Shown here piece after piece: positions 21,648 to 33,508 of a stretch of 64,000 nucleotides of DNA. Source of the stretch: Ipomoea triloba (lineage: Eukaryota > Streptophyta > Magnoliopsida > Solanales > Convolvulaceae); assembly GCF_003576645.1 (NCBI RefSeq), contig NC_044919.1:23352544-23416543 (forward strand), written 5' to 3'. The notes beneath the pieces are model-generated. The model saw nothing but the letters and a program-made list of their open reading frames with translations, was not told the origin of the DNA and did no database searches. Each line of letters opens with the position of its first letter. Within the stretch, counting starts at the first letter, position 1. The translations under genes and the position numbers were made by a program.

Positions 21648-21908
21648 AATATTAGAAAATTGATGAAATGAAAATCTGAAAAAATTTTAAAACATAGAAA
21701 TGAACTAAGCTACCCTATATCTAACAAACATTAAACATGTATAGATTTAATGATTTTCTTCTCGTCTTTTGTTGGTTCTTCCTTCTCTCTTCAATCCTTT
21801 CATACTAGCTTACCCACTGTGTTATCCTCCTTACTCTTCTTGAGATGTGTTCCTCACCCCATGGTGGTATTATATGTCTCTCAAGATCTATGATTGCTAC
21901 GATGTCGG
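21648..21908 (+). repeat. Overlap copy of 21386-21646 at a contig join
   Basis: The sequence right after the N at 21647 repeats the 261 bp before it, at offset 262, with about two differences. Removing it restores the normal monomer spacing (1264 to about 1003 bp), so this is probably an unmerged contig overlap. Confidence 0.8.
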
Positions 21909-23573
21909 ATTAGGGATGCATGCATTAATAGAGAATACTATAGGTAGATTAGGGATCGCGTGAATTTTTACTTTTGGCCTCTCAAATCTACAACTTTTCT
22001 AGGTTATTAAATCCTAATCAACAATAGAGGAAAGAGGTGAAAAGCAATTGTCTAACAACAATGGTGTGATGAGTTTCGATATAAGCTATAGTAATGTAGG
22101 AGGGGGCGGATGATTCGATGAAAAATATTTAAAATGTATATATCCCTCTAGGGAGGAGGTTATTAGTGGATTTGGGGGGTGGATGTTGGAATTCAAGCTC
22201 ACAAATTTATATATGTTCTGTGGTTTTAATTTAAATTTAAAGTAAAATTTTAAAATATTAAAAATGAATATTATACCAAAAAAAGAGAAACCAAAAACCT
22301 TTCAACAACCTAGTAGACCCGGCACGTGCGTGCAGTACACGCGCAGCTGGTGTGTGAAACTCACACTAAAATTCGTTCTTTCTTTTTTTTTTTTCTTTCT
22401 TTTTTTTTTCTTTTTTTTTTCTCTTTTTTTTTTTACTTTCTTCTTCGGTGTATGGCCAAAAAAAATAAATAAATAAAACTCACACTTGAATAATATTGAT
22501 AACATATGCGATTTGGACGAAGGTTTTTTTTTTTGTGTTTGTGAATTTGGAAAGTACTTTTGTAATTCGACCGTACAAATCAATGATTTTTTAAATGTAA
22601 ATTTCTTAAGTAATGTTTTTGAAAAATGAAATTAGAAATTTGGATAAAAGAAAAATTGAGGAAATAGAGAATGAATATTAGAAAATTGATGAAATGAAAA
22701 TCTGAAAAAATTTTAAAACGTAAAAATGATCTAAGCTACCCTATATCTAACAAACATTAAACATGTATAGATTTAATGATTTTCTTCTTGTCTTTTGTTG
22801 GTTCTTCCTTCTCTCTTCAATCCTTTCTTACTGGCTCACCCACTGTGTTATCCTCCTTTCGGATTAGGGATGCATGCATTAATAGAGAAGACTATAGATA
22901 GATTAGGGATCGTGTGAATTTTTACTTTTGGCCTTTCAAATCTATAATTTTTCTAGGTTATTAAATCGTAATCAACAATAGAGGAAAGAGGTGAAAAGCA
23001 ATTGTCTAACAACAATGGTGTGATGAGTTTCGATATAAGCTATAGTAATGTAGGAGGGGGCGGATGATTCGATGAAAAATATTTAAAATGTATATATCCC
23101 CGTAGGGAGGAGGTTATTCTTGGATTTGGGGGGTGGGTGTTGGAATTCGAGCTCACAAATTTATATATGTTCTGTGGTTTTAATTTAAATTTAAACTAAA
23201 ATGTTAAAATATTAACAATAAATATTATACCAAAAAAAGAGAAACCAAAAACCTTTCAACAACCTAGCAGACCCGGCACGTGCTTGCAGTACACGCGCAG
23301 CTGGTGTGTGAAACTCACACTAAAATTCTTTCTTTCTTTTTTTTTTTTTTTTTTTTTTTTAGTGTATGGCCCAAAATAAGAAAAGAAAAACTCACACTCG
23401 AATAATATTTATTACTTATGCGACTTGGATGGAGGTTTTTTTTTTTTTTGTGTCAATTTGGGAGGTAGTTTTGTAATTCGACCGTACAAATCAATGATTT
23501 TTTAAATGTAATTTCTTAAGTAATGTTTTTGAAAAATGAAATTAGAAATTTAGATAAAAGAATAATTGAGGAA

Positions 23574-23789
23574 AGGCAAAAACTTGTGTGAGACCGTCTC
23601 ACCATGAGACGGATCGGGTCGGGTCGGGTCAAGATTTAAATGTAACACTTGTATTCTTGATTATTGTTATATTGGAGCATATAAGTATGATATTTGCACA
23701 TATAAGTATGACATTTGCATAGTGCTTTGACCCGACCCGATTCGTCTAACAAATAAAGATCCGTGAGACGGTCTCACACAAGTGTGACC
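23574..23789. mobile_element. 216-bp Mutator-type MITE in a satellite monomer
   Basis: Terminal inverted repeats share a perfect 21-bp block (23582-23602 and 23763-23783, beginning ACTTGTGTGAGACC), with a looser extension outwards. The element is flanked by the 9-bp direct repeat ATTGAGGAA (23565-23573 and 23790-23798), and uninterrupted monomers have that string once. A 9-bp target duplication is the hallmark of Mutator-like elements. There is no ORF. The interior has a GGGTC repeat on one side and GACCC on the other, extending the stem. Confidence 0.9.
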
Positions 23790-26700
23790 ATTGAGGAAAT
23801 AGAGAATGAATATTAGAAAACTTATGAAATGAAAATCTGAAAAAATTTTAAAACATACAAATGAACAAAGCTACCCTATATCAAACAAACATTAAACATG
23901 TATAGATTTAATTATTTTCTCATCGTCTTTTGTTGGTTTTTCCTTTTCTCTTCAATCCTTTCATATTGGCTTACCCACTCTGTTACCCTCCTTACTCTTC
24001 TTGAGATGTGGTCCTCAACCCATGGTTGTATTATATGTCTCTCAAGATATATGATTGCTACGATGATGTCGGATTAGGGATGCAAGCATTAATAGAGAAG
24101 ACTATAGGTAGATTACGGATCGCGTGAATTTTTACTTTTGGCCTCTCAAATCTATAATTTTTCTAGGTTATTAAATCCTAATCAACAATAGAGGAAAGAG
24201 GTGAAAAGCAATTGTCTAACAACAATGGTGTGATGAGTTTCGATATAAGCTATAGTAATGTAGGAGGGGGCGGATGATTCGATGAAAAATATTTAAAATG
24301 TATATATCCCCGTAGGGAGGAGGTTATTCTTGGATTTGGGGGGTGGGTGTTGGACTTCGAGCTCACAAATTTATATATATTCTGTGGTTTTTATTTAAAT
24401 TTAAAGTAAAATTTTAAAATATGAAAAATAAATATTATACCAAAAATAGGGAAACCAAAAACCTTTCAACAACTTAGTAGACCCGGCACGTGCGTGCAGT
24501 ACACGCGCAGCTGGTGTGTGAAACACACACTAAATTTTTTATTTTTTATTATTTTTTTACTTTCTTCTTCGGTTTATGGCCCAAAAAAAGAATAGAAAAA
24601 CTCACACTTGAATAATATTTATTACTTATGCGACTTGGATAGAGGTTTTTATTTATTTATTTATTTGTGTGTGTCAATTTAGAAATTTGGTTCTTCCTTC
24701 TCTTATCAATCCTTTCATACTGGCTTACCCACTGTGTTACCCTCCTTACTCTTCTTGAGATGTGTTCCTTACCACATGGTTGTATTATATGTCTCTCAAG
24801 ATCTATGATAGCTACAATGCCGGATTAAGGATGCATGCATTAATAACGAAGACTATAGGTAGATTAGGGATCGCGTGAATTTTTACTTTTGGCCTCTCAA
24901 ATCTATAATTTTTCTAGGTTATTAAATCCTAATCAACAATAGAGGAAAGAGGTGAAAAGCAATTGTCTAACAACAATGGTGTGATGAGTTTCGATATAAG
25001 CTATAGTAATGTAGGAGGGGGCGAATGATTCGATGAAAAATATTTAAAATGTATATATCTCCCTATGGAGGAGGTTATTCGTGGATTTGGGGGGTGGATG
25101 TAGGAATTCGAGCTCACAAATTTATATATATTCTGTGGTTTTATTTAAATTTAAAGTAAAATTTTAAAATATGAAAAATAAATATTATACCAAAAATAGG
25201 GAAACCAAAAACCTTTCAACAACCTAGTAGACCCGGCACGTGCGTGCAGTACATGCGCAGCTGGTGTGTGAAACTCACACTAATTTTTATTTTTTATTTA
25301 TTTATTTTTTTTTTTACTTTCTTCTTCGGTTTATGGCCTAAAAAAAGAAATGAAAAACTCACACTTGAATAATATTTAATACTTATGCGACTTGGATGGA
25401 TGTTTTTTTTTTTTTTGTGTGTCAATTTTGGAGGTAGTTTTGTAATTCGACCGTACAAATTGATGATTTTTTAAATGTAAATTTCTTAAGTAATGTTTTT
25501 GAAAAATGAAATTAGAAATTTGGATAAAAGAAAAATTGAGGAAATTGAGAATGATTATTAAAAAAATTGATGAAATGAAAATCTGAAAAAATTTTAAAAC
25601 ATAGAAATGAACTAAGCTACCCTATATCTAACAAACATTAAACATGTATAGATTTAATGATTTTCTTCTTGTCTTTTGTTGGTTCTTCCTTCTCTCTTCA
25701 ATCATTTCATATTGGCTTACCCATTGTGTTATTATCCTTACTCTTCTTGAGATGTGTTCCTCACCCCATGGTTGTATTATATGTCTCTCAAGATCTATGA
25801 TAGCTACGATGTCGGATTAGGGATGCATGCATTAATAGAGAAGACTACAGGTATATTAGGGATCGCGTGAATTTTTACTTTTGGCCTCTCAAATCTATAA
25901 TTTTTCTAGGTTATTAAATCCTAATCAACAATAGAGGAAAGAGGTGAAAAGCAATTGTCTAACAACAATGGTGTGATGAGTTTCTATATAAGCTATAGTA
26001 ATGTAAGAGGGGGCGGATGATTCGATGAAAAATATTTAAAATGTATATATCCCCCAAGGTAGGAGGTTATTAGTGGATTTGGGGGGTGGATGTTGGAATT
26101 CTAGCTCACAAATTTGTATATGTTATGTGGTTTTAATTTAAATTTAAAGTTAAATTTTAAAATATTAAAAATAAATATTATACCAAAAAAGAGAAACCAA
26201 AAACCTTTCAACATCCTAGTAGACCCGGCGTGCAGTACACGCGCAGCTGGTGTGTGAAACTCACACTAAAATTCTTCTTTTTGTTTTCTTACATTCTGCT
26301 TCGGTGTATGGCTCAAAAAAAGAAAAGAAAAACTGACACTTGAATAATATTTATTACTTATGCGACATGGATGGAGGTTTTATTTTTTTTTTTTTTTGTG
26401 TGTCAATTTGGGAGGTAGTTTTGTAATTCGACCGTCCAAATCAATGATTTTTTAAATGTAAATTTGTTAAGTAATGTTTTTGAAAAATGAAATTAGAAAT
26501 TTGGATAAAAGAAAAATTGAGGAAATAGGGAATGAATATTAAAAAATTGATGAAATGAAAATCTGAAAAAATTTTAAAACATAGAAATGAACTAAGCTAC
26601 CTTATATCTAACAAACATTAAACATGTATAGATTTAATGATTTTCTTCTTGTCTTTTGTTGGTTCTTCCCTCTCTCTTCAATCATTTCGTACTGGCTTAC

Positions 26701-27240
26701 CCATTGTGTTATTCTCCTTACTCTTCTTGAGATGTGTTCCTCACCCCATGGTTGTATTATATGTCTCTCAAGATCTATGATAGCTACGATGTCGGATTAG
26801 GGATGCATGCATTAATAGAGAAGACTATAGGTAGATTAGGGATCGCGTGAATTTTTACTTTTGGCCTCTTTTTAAATCCTAATCAACAATAGATGAAAGA
26901 GGTGAAAAGCAATTGTCTAACAACAATGGTGTGATGAGTTTCTATATAAGCTATAGTAATGTAGGAGGTAGCGGATGATTCGATGAAAAATATTTAAAAT
27001 GTATATATCCCCCTAGGGAGGAGGTTATTAGTGGATTTGGGGGGTGGATGTTGGAATTCGAGCTCAAAAATTTATATATGTTCTGTGGTTTTAATTTAAA
27101 TTTAAAGTAAAATTTTAAAATATTATACCAAAAAAGAGAAACCAAAAACCTTTCAACAACCTAGTAGACCCGGCGTGCAGTACACGCGCAGCTGGTGTGT
27201 GAAACTCACACTTAAATTCTTTCTTTCTTTTTTTTTTTTT

Positions 27241-27324
27241 TACTTTCTGCTTCGGTGTATGGCCCAAAAAAAGAAAAGAAAATACTTTCTGCTTCGGTGT
27301 ATGGCCCAAAAAAAGAAAAGAAAA
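27241..27324 (+). repeat. Local 42-bp duplication inside a monomer
   Basis: TACTTTCTGCTTCGG occurs at 27241 and 27283, a perfect 42-bp duplication of the segment containing GGTGTATGGCCC and the following A-rich run. Confidence 0.85.
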
Positions 27325-28695
27325 ACTCACACTTGAATAATATTTATTACTTATGCGACTTGGATGGAGGTTTTTTTTTATTTATTTGTGTGTGTCAATT
27401 TGGGAGGTAGTTTTGTAATTCGACCGTACAAATCAATGATTTTTTAAATGTAAATTTCTTAAGTAATGTTTTTGAAAAATGAAATTAGAAATCTGGATAA
27501 AAGAAAAATTGAGGAAATAGAGAATGAATATTAAAAAATTGATGAAATGAAAATCTGAAAAAATTTTAAAACATAGAAATGAACTAAGCTACCCTATATC
27601 TAACAAACATTAAACATGTATAGATTTAACGATTTTCTTCTTGTATTTTGTTGGTTCTTCCCTCTCTCTTCAATCATTTCGTACTGTCTTACCCATTGTG
27701 TTATTCTCCTTACTCTTCTTCAGATGTGTTCCTCACCCCATAGTTGTATTATATCTCTCAAGATCTATGATAGCTACGATGTCGGATTAGGGATGCATGC
27801 ATTAATAGAGAAGACTATAGGTAGATTAGGGATCGCGTGAATTTTTACTTTTGGCCTCTCAAATCTATAGTTTTTCTAGGTTATTAAATCCTAATCAACA
27901 ATAGAGGAAAGAGGTGAAAAGCAATTGTCTAACAACAATGGTGTGATGAGTTTCGATATAAGCTATAGTAATGTAGGAGAGGGCGGATGATTCGATGAAA
28001 AATATTTAAAATGTATATATCCCCCGAGAGAGAAGGTTATTAGTGGATTTGGGAGGTTGATGTTGGAATTCGAGCTCACAAATTTATGTATGTTCTGTGG
28101 TTTTAATTTATATTTAAAGTAAAATTTTAAAATATTAAAAATAAATATTATACCAAAAAAAGAGAAACCAAAACCTTTCAACAACCTAGTAGACCCGGCA
28201 CGTGCGTGCAGTACACGCGCATCTGGTGTGTGAAGCTCACACTAAAGTTCTTTTTTTTTTTTCTTTTTTACTACTTTCTGCTTCGGTGTATTGCCCAAAA
28301 AAAAAGAAAATAAAAACTCACACTTGAATAATATTTATTACTTATGCGACTTGGATGGAGGTTTTTTTTTATTTTTTTGTGTGTGTCAATTTGGGAGGTA
28401 GTTTTGTAATTCGACCGTACAGATCAATGATTTTTTAAATGTAAATTTCTAAAGTAATGTTTTTGAAAAATGAAATTACAAATTTGGATAAAAGAAAATT
28501 GAGGAAATAGAGAATGAATATTAGAAAATTGATGAAATGAAAATCTGAAAAAATATTAAAACATAGAAATTAACTAAGCTACCCTATATCTAATAAACAT
28601 TAAACACGTATACATTTAATGATTTTCTTCTTGTCTTTTGTTGGTTCTTCCTTCTCTCATCAATCCTTTCATACTGGCTTACCCACGCTGTTATA

Positions 28696-28821
28696 CTCCT
28701 TACTCTTCTTGAGATGTGTTCCTCACCCCATGGTTGTCTCCTTACTCTTCTTGAGATGTGTTCCTCACCCCATGGTTGTATCCTTACTCTTCTTGAGATG
28801 TGTTCCTCACCCCATGGTTGT
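28696..28821 (+). repeat. Local 42-bp triplication inside a monomer
   Basis: The segment from TCCTTACTCTTCTTGAG to CCATGGTTGT is present three times with a period of 42 bp. It is single in other monomers. Confidence 0.85.
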
Positions 28822-29473
28822 ATTATATGTCTCTCAAGATCTATGATAGCTACGATGTCGGATTAGGGATGCATGCACTAATAGAGAAGACTATAGGTAG
28901 ATTAGGGATCGCGTGAATTTTTACTTTTGGCCTCTCAAATCTATAATTTTTCTAGGTTATTAAATCCTAATCAACAATAGAGGAAAGAGGTGAAAAGCAA
29001 TTGTCTAACAACAATGGTGTGATGAGTTTCTNGGGGTGGATGTTGGAATTCGAGCTCACAAATTTATATATGTTCTGTGGTTTTAATTTAAATTTAAAGT
29101 AAAATTATAAAATATTAAAAATAAATATTATACCAAAAAAGAGAAACCAAAAACCTTTCAACAACATAGTAGACCCGGTGCAGCTGGTGTGTGAAACTCA
29201 TACTAAAATTCTTTTTTTTTTCTTTTATTACTTTCTGCTTCGTTGTATGGCCCAAAAAAATAAAAGAAGAACTCACACTTGAATAATATTTATTACTTAT
29301 GCGACTTGGATGGAGGTTTTTTTTTTATTTATTTGTGTGTGTCAATTTGGGAGGTAGTTTTGTAATTCGATCGTATAAATCTATGATTTTTTAAATGTAA
29401 ATTTCTTAAGTAATGTTTTTGAAAAATGAAATTAGAAATTTGGATTAAAGAAAAATTGAGGAAATAGAGAATG

Positions 29474-29690
29474 AATATTAGAAAATTGATGAAATGAAAA
29501 TCTTAAAATATTTTAAATATTAGAAAATTGATGAAATGAAAATCTTAAAATATTTTAAAACATAGAAATTAACTAAGCTACCCTATATCTAACAAATTAA
29601 AACATAGAAATTAACTAAGCTACCCTATATCTAACAAACATTAAACTAGAAATTAACTAAGCTACCCTATATCTAACAAACATTAAACAT
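29474..29690 (+). repeat. Local nested duplications inside a monomer
   Basis: GAAAATTGATGAAATG is doubled, and ACTAAGCTACCCTATATC appears three times within about 215 bp. This makes this monomer (29176 to 30272) about 100 bp longer than usual. Confidence 0.8.
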
Positions 29691-30344
29691 GTATAGATTT
29701 AATGATTTTCTTCTTGTCTTTTGTTGGTTCTTCCTTCTCTCATTAATCCTTTCATACTGGCTTACCCACGCTGTTATACTCCTTACTCTTCTTGAGATGT
29801 GGTCCTCACCCCATGGTTGTATTATATGTCTCTCAAGATCTATGATAGCTACGATGTCGGATTAGGGATGCATGCATTAATAGAGAAGACTACAGGTATA
29901 TTAGGGATCGCGTGAATTTTTACTTTTGGCCTCTCAAATCTATAATTTTTCTAGGTTATTAAATCCTAATCAACAATAGAGGAAAGAGGTGAAAAGCAAT
30001 TGTCTAACAACAATGGTGTGATGAGTTTCTATATAAGCTATAGTAACGTAGGAGGAGGCGGATGATTCGATGAAAAATATTTAAAATGTATATATCCCAC
30101 TACGGAGGAGGTTATTAGTGGATTTGCGGGGTGGATGTTGGAATTCGAGCTCACAAATTTATATATGTTCTGTGGTTTTAATTTAAATTTAAAGTAAAAT
30201 TATAAAATATTAAAAATAAATATTATACCAAACAAAGAGAAACCAAAACCATTCAACAACCTAGTAGACCCGGCACGTGCGTGCTGTACACGCGCATCTG
30301 GTGTGTGAAGCTCACACTAAAGTTCTTTTTTTTTTTTTTTTTTT

Positions 30345-30381
30345 NNNNNNNNNNNNNNNNNNNNNNNNNNNNNNNNNNNNN
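30345..30381. other. Assembly gap (37 N)
   Basis: A run of 37 N lies in the poly-T tract after a monomer core. The homopolymer probably stopped the assembly. The gap size matches the normal monomer length, so little is missing. Confidence 0.95.
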
Positions 30382-31377
30382 TACTTTCTGCTTCGGTGTA
30401 TGGCCCAAAAAAAGAAAAGAAAAACTCACACTTGAATAATATTTATTACTTATGCGACTTGGATGGAGGTTTTTTTTTTTATTTATTTGTTCGTGTCAAT
30501 TTGGGAGGTAGTTTTGTAATTCGACCGTACAAATCTATGATTTTTTAAATGTAAATTTCTTAAGTAATGTTTTTGAAAAATGAAATTAGAAATTTGGATA
30601 AAAGAAAAATTGAGGAAATAGAGAATGAATATTAGAAAATTGATGAAATGAAAATCTGAAAAAATATTAAAACATAGAAATTAACTAAGCGACCCTATAT
30701 GTAACAAACATTAAACATGTATAGATTTAATGATTTTCTTCTTGTCTTTTGTTGGTTCTTCCTTCTCTCATCAATCCTTTCATACCGGCTTATCCACTGT
30801 GTTATACTCCTTACTCTTCTTGAGATGTGTTCCTCACCCAATGGTTGTATTACATGTCGCTCAAGATCTATGATAGCTACGATGTCGGATTAGGGATGGA
30901 TGCATTAATAGAGAAGACTATAGGTAGATTAGGGATCGCGTGAATTTTTACTTTTGGCCTCTCAAATCAGTAGTTTTTCTAGGTTATTAAATCCTAATCA
31001 ACAATAGAGGAAAGAGGTGAAAAGCAATTGTCTAACAACAATGGTGTGATGAGTTTCTATATAAGCTATAGTAATGTAGGAGAGGGCGGATGATTCGATG
31101 AAAAATATTTAAAATGTATATATCCCCAGAGGGAGGAGGTTATTAGTGGATTTGGGAGGTTGATGTTGGAATTCGAGCTCACAAATTGATCTATGTTCTG
31201 TGGTTTTAATTTATATTTAAAGTAAAATTTTAAAATATTAAAAATAAATATTATACCAAAAAAAGAGAAACCCAAACCATTCAACAACCTAGTAGACCCG
31301 GCACGTGCGTGTAGTACACGCGCATCTGGTGTGTGAAGCTCACACTAAAGTTCTTTTTTTTTTTTTTTTTCTTTTTA

Positions 31378-31545
31378 TACTTTCTGCTTCGGTGTATGGC
31401 CCAAAAAAAGAAAAGAAAATACTTTCTGCTTCGGTGTATGGCCCAAAAAAAGAAAAGAAAAAACTTTCTGCTTCGGTGTATGGCCCAAAAAAAGAAAAGA
31501 AAAACTCACACTTGACGGTGTATGGCCCAAAAAAAGAAAAGAAAA
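31378..31545 (+). repeat. Local 42-bp repeat, three full copies and one partial
   Basis: The same segment that is doubled at 27241 (TACTTTCTGCTTCGG...) starts at 31378, 31420 and 31462, and a partial fourth copy from CGGTGTATGGCCC starts near 31516. The A-rich frame it creates gives a spurious ORF. Confidence 0.85.
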
Positions 31546-33477
31546 ACTCACACTTGAATAATATTTATTACTTATGCGACTTGGATGGAGGTTTTTTTTT
31601 TTATTTATTTGTGTGTGTCAATTTGGGAGGTAGTTTTGTAATTCGACCGTACAAATCTATGATTTTATAAATGTAAATTTCTTAAGTAATGTTTTTGAAA
31701 AATGAAATTAGAAATTTGGATAAAAGAAAAATTGAGGAAATAGAGAATGAATATTAGAAAATTGATGAAATGAAAATCTGAAAAAATATTAAAACATAGA
31801 AATTAACTAAGCGACCCTATATCTAACGAACATTAAACATGTATAGATTTAATGATTTTCTTCTTGTCTTTTGTTGGTTCTTCCTTCTCTCATCAATCCT
31901 TTCATACTGGCTTATCCACTGTGTTATACTCCTTACTCTTCTTGAGATGTGTTCCTCACCCAATGGTTGTATTACATGTCGCTCAAGATCTATGATAGCT
32001 ACGATGTCGGATTAGGGATGGATGCATTAATAGAGAAGACTATAGGTAGATTAGGGATCGCGTGAATTTTTACTTTTGGCCTCTCAAATCAGTAGTTTTT
32101 CTAGGTTATTAAATCCTAATCAACAATAGAGGAAAGAGGTGAAAAGCAATTGTCTAACGACAATGGTGTGATGAGTTTTGATATAAGCTATAGTAATGTA
32201 GGACAGGGCGGATGATTCGATGAAAAATATTTAAAATGTATATATCCCCCGAGGGAGGAGGTTATTAGTGGATTTGGGAGGTTGATGTTGGAATTCGAGC
32301 TCACAAATTTATATATGTTCTGTGGTTTTAATTTATATTTAAAGTAAAATTTTAAAATATTAAAAATAAATATTATACCAAAAAAAGAGAAACCAAAACC
32401 ATTCAACAACCTAGTAGACCCGGCACGTGCGTGCAGTACACGCGCATCTGGTGTGTGAAGCTCACACTAAAGTTCTTTTTTTTTATTTTTTTTATTTTTT
32501 ACTTTCTGCTTCGGTTTATGGCCAAAAAAAAGAAAAGAAAAACTCACACTTGAATAATACTTATTACTTATGCGACTTGGATGGAGGTTTTTTTTTTATT
32601 TATTTGTGTGTGTCAATTTGGGAGGTAGTTTTGTAATTCGACCATACAAATCTATGATTTTTTAAATGTAAATTTCTTAAGTAATGTTTTTGAAAAATGA
32701 AATTAGAAATTTGGATAAAAGAAAAATTGAGGAAATAGAGAATGAATTTTAGAAAATTGATGAAATGAAAATCTGAAAAAATATTAAAACATAGAAATTA
32801 ACTAAGCTACCCTATATCTAACAAACATTAAACATGTATAGATTTAATGATTTTCTTCTTGTCTTTTGTTGGTTCTTCCTTCTCTCATCAATCCTTGCAT
32901 ACTGGCTTACCCACTGTGTTATACTCCTTACTCTTCTTGAGATGTGTTCCTCACCCAATGGTTGTATTACATGTCGCTCAAGATCTATGATAGCTACGAT
33001 GTCGGATTAGGGATGGATGCATTAATAGAAAAGACTATAGGTAGATTAGGGATCGCGTGAATTTTTACTTTTGGCCTCTCAAATCTATAATTTTTTTAGG
33101 TTATTAAATCCTAATCAACAATAGAGGAAAGAGGTGAAAAGCAATTATCTAACAACAATGGTGTGATGAGTTTCTATATAAGCTATAGTAACGTAGGAGG
33201 AGGCGGATGATTCGATGAAAAATATTTAAAATGTATATATATCCCCCTAGGGAGGAGGTTATTAGTGGATTTGGGGGGTGGATGTTGGAATTCGAGCTCA
33301 GAAATTTATATATGTTCTGTGGTTTTAATTTAAATTTAAAGTAAAATTTAAAAATATTAAAAATAAATATTATACCAAAAAAAGAGAAACAAAAAACCTT
33401 TCAACAACCTAGTAGACCCGGCACGTGCGTGCAGTACACGCGCATATGGTGTGTGAAGCTCACACTAAAATTCTTTC

Positions 33478-33508
<31 letters not shown>

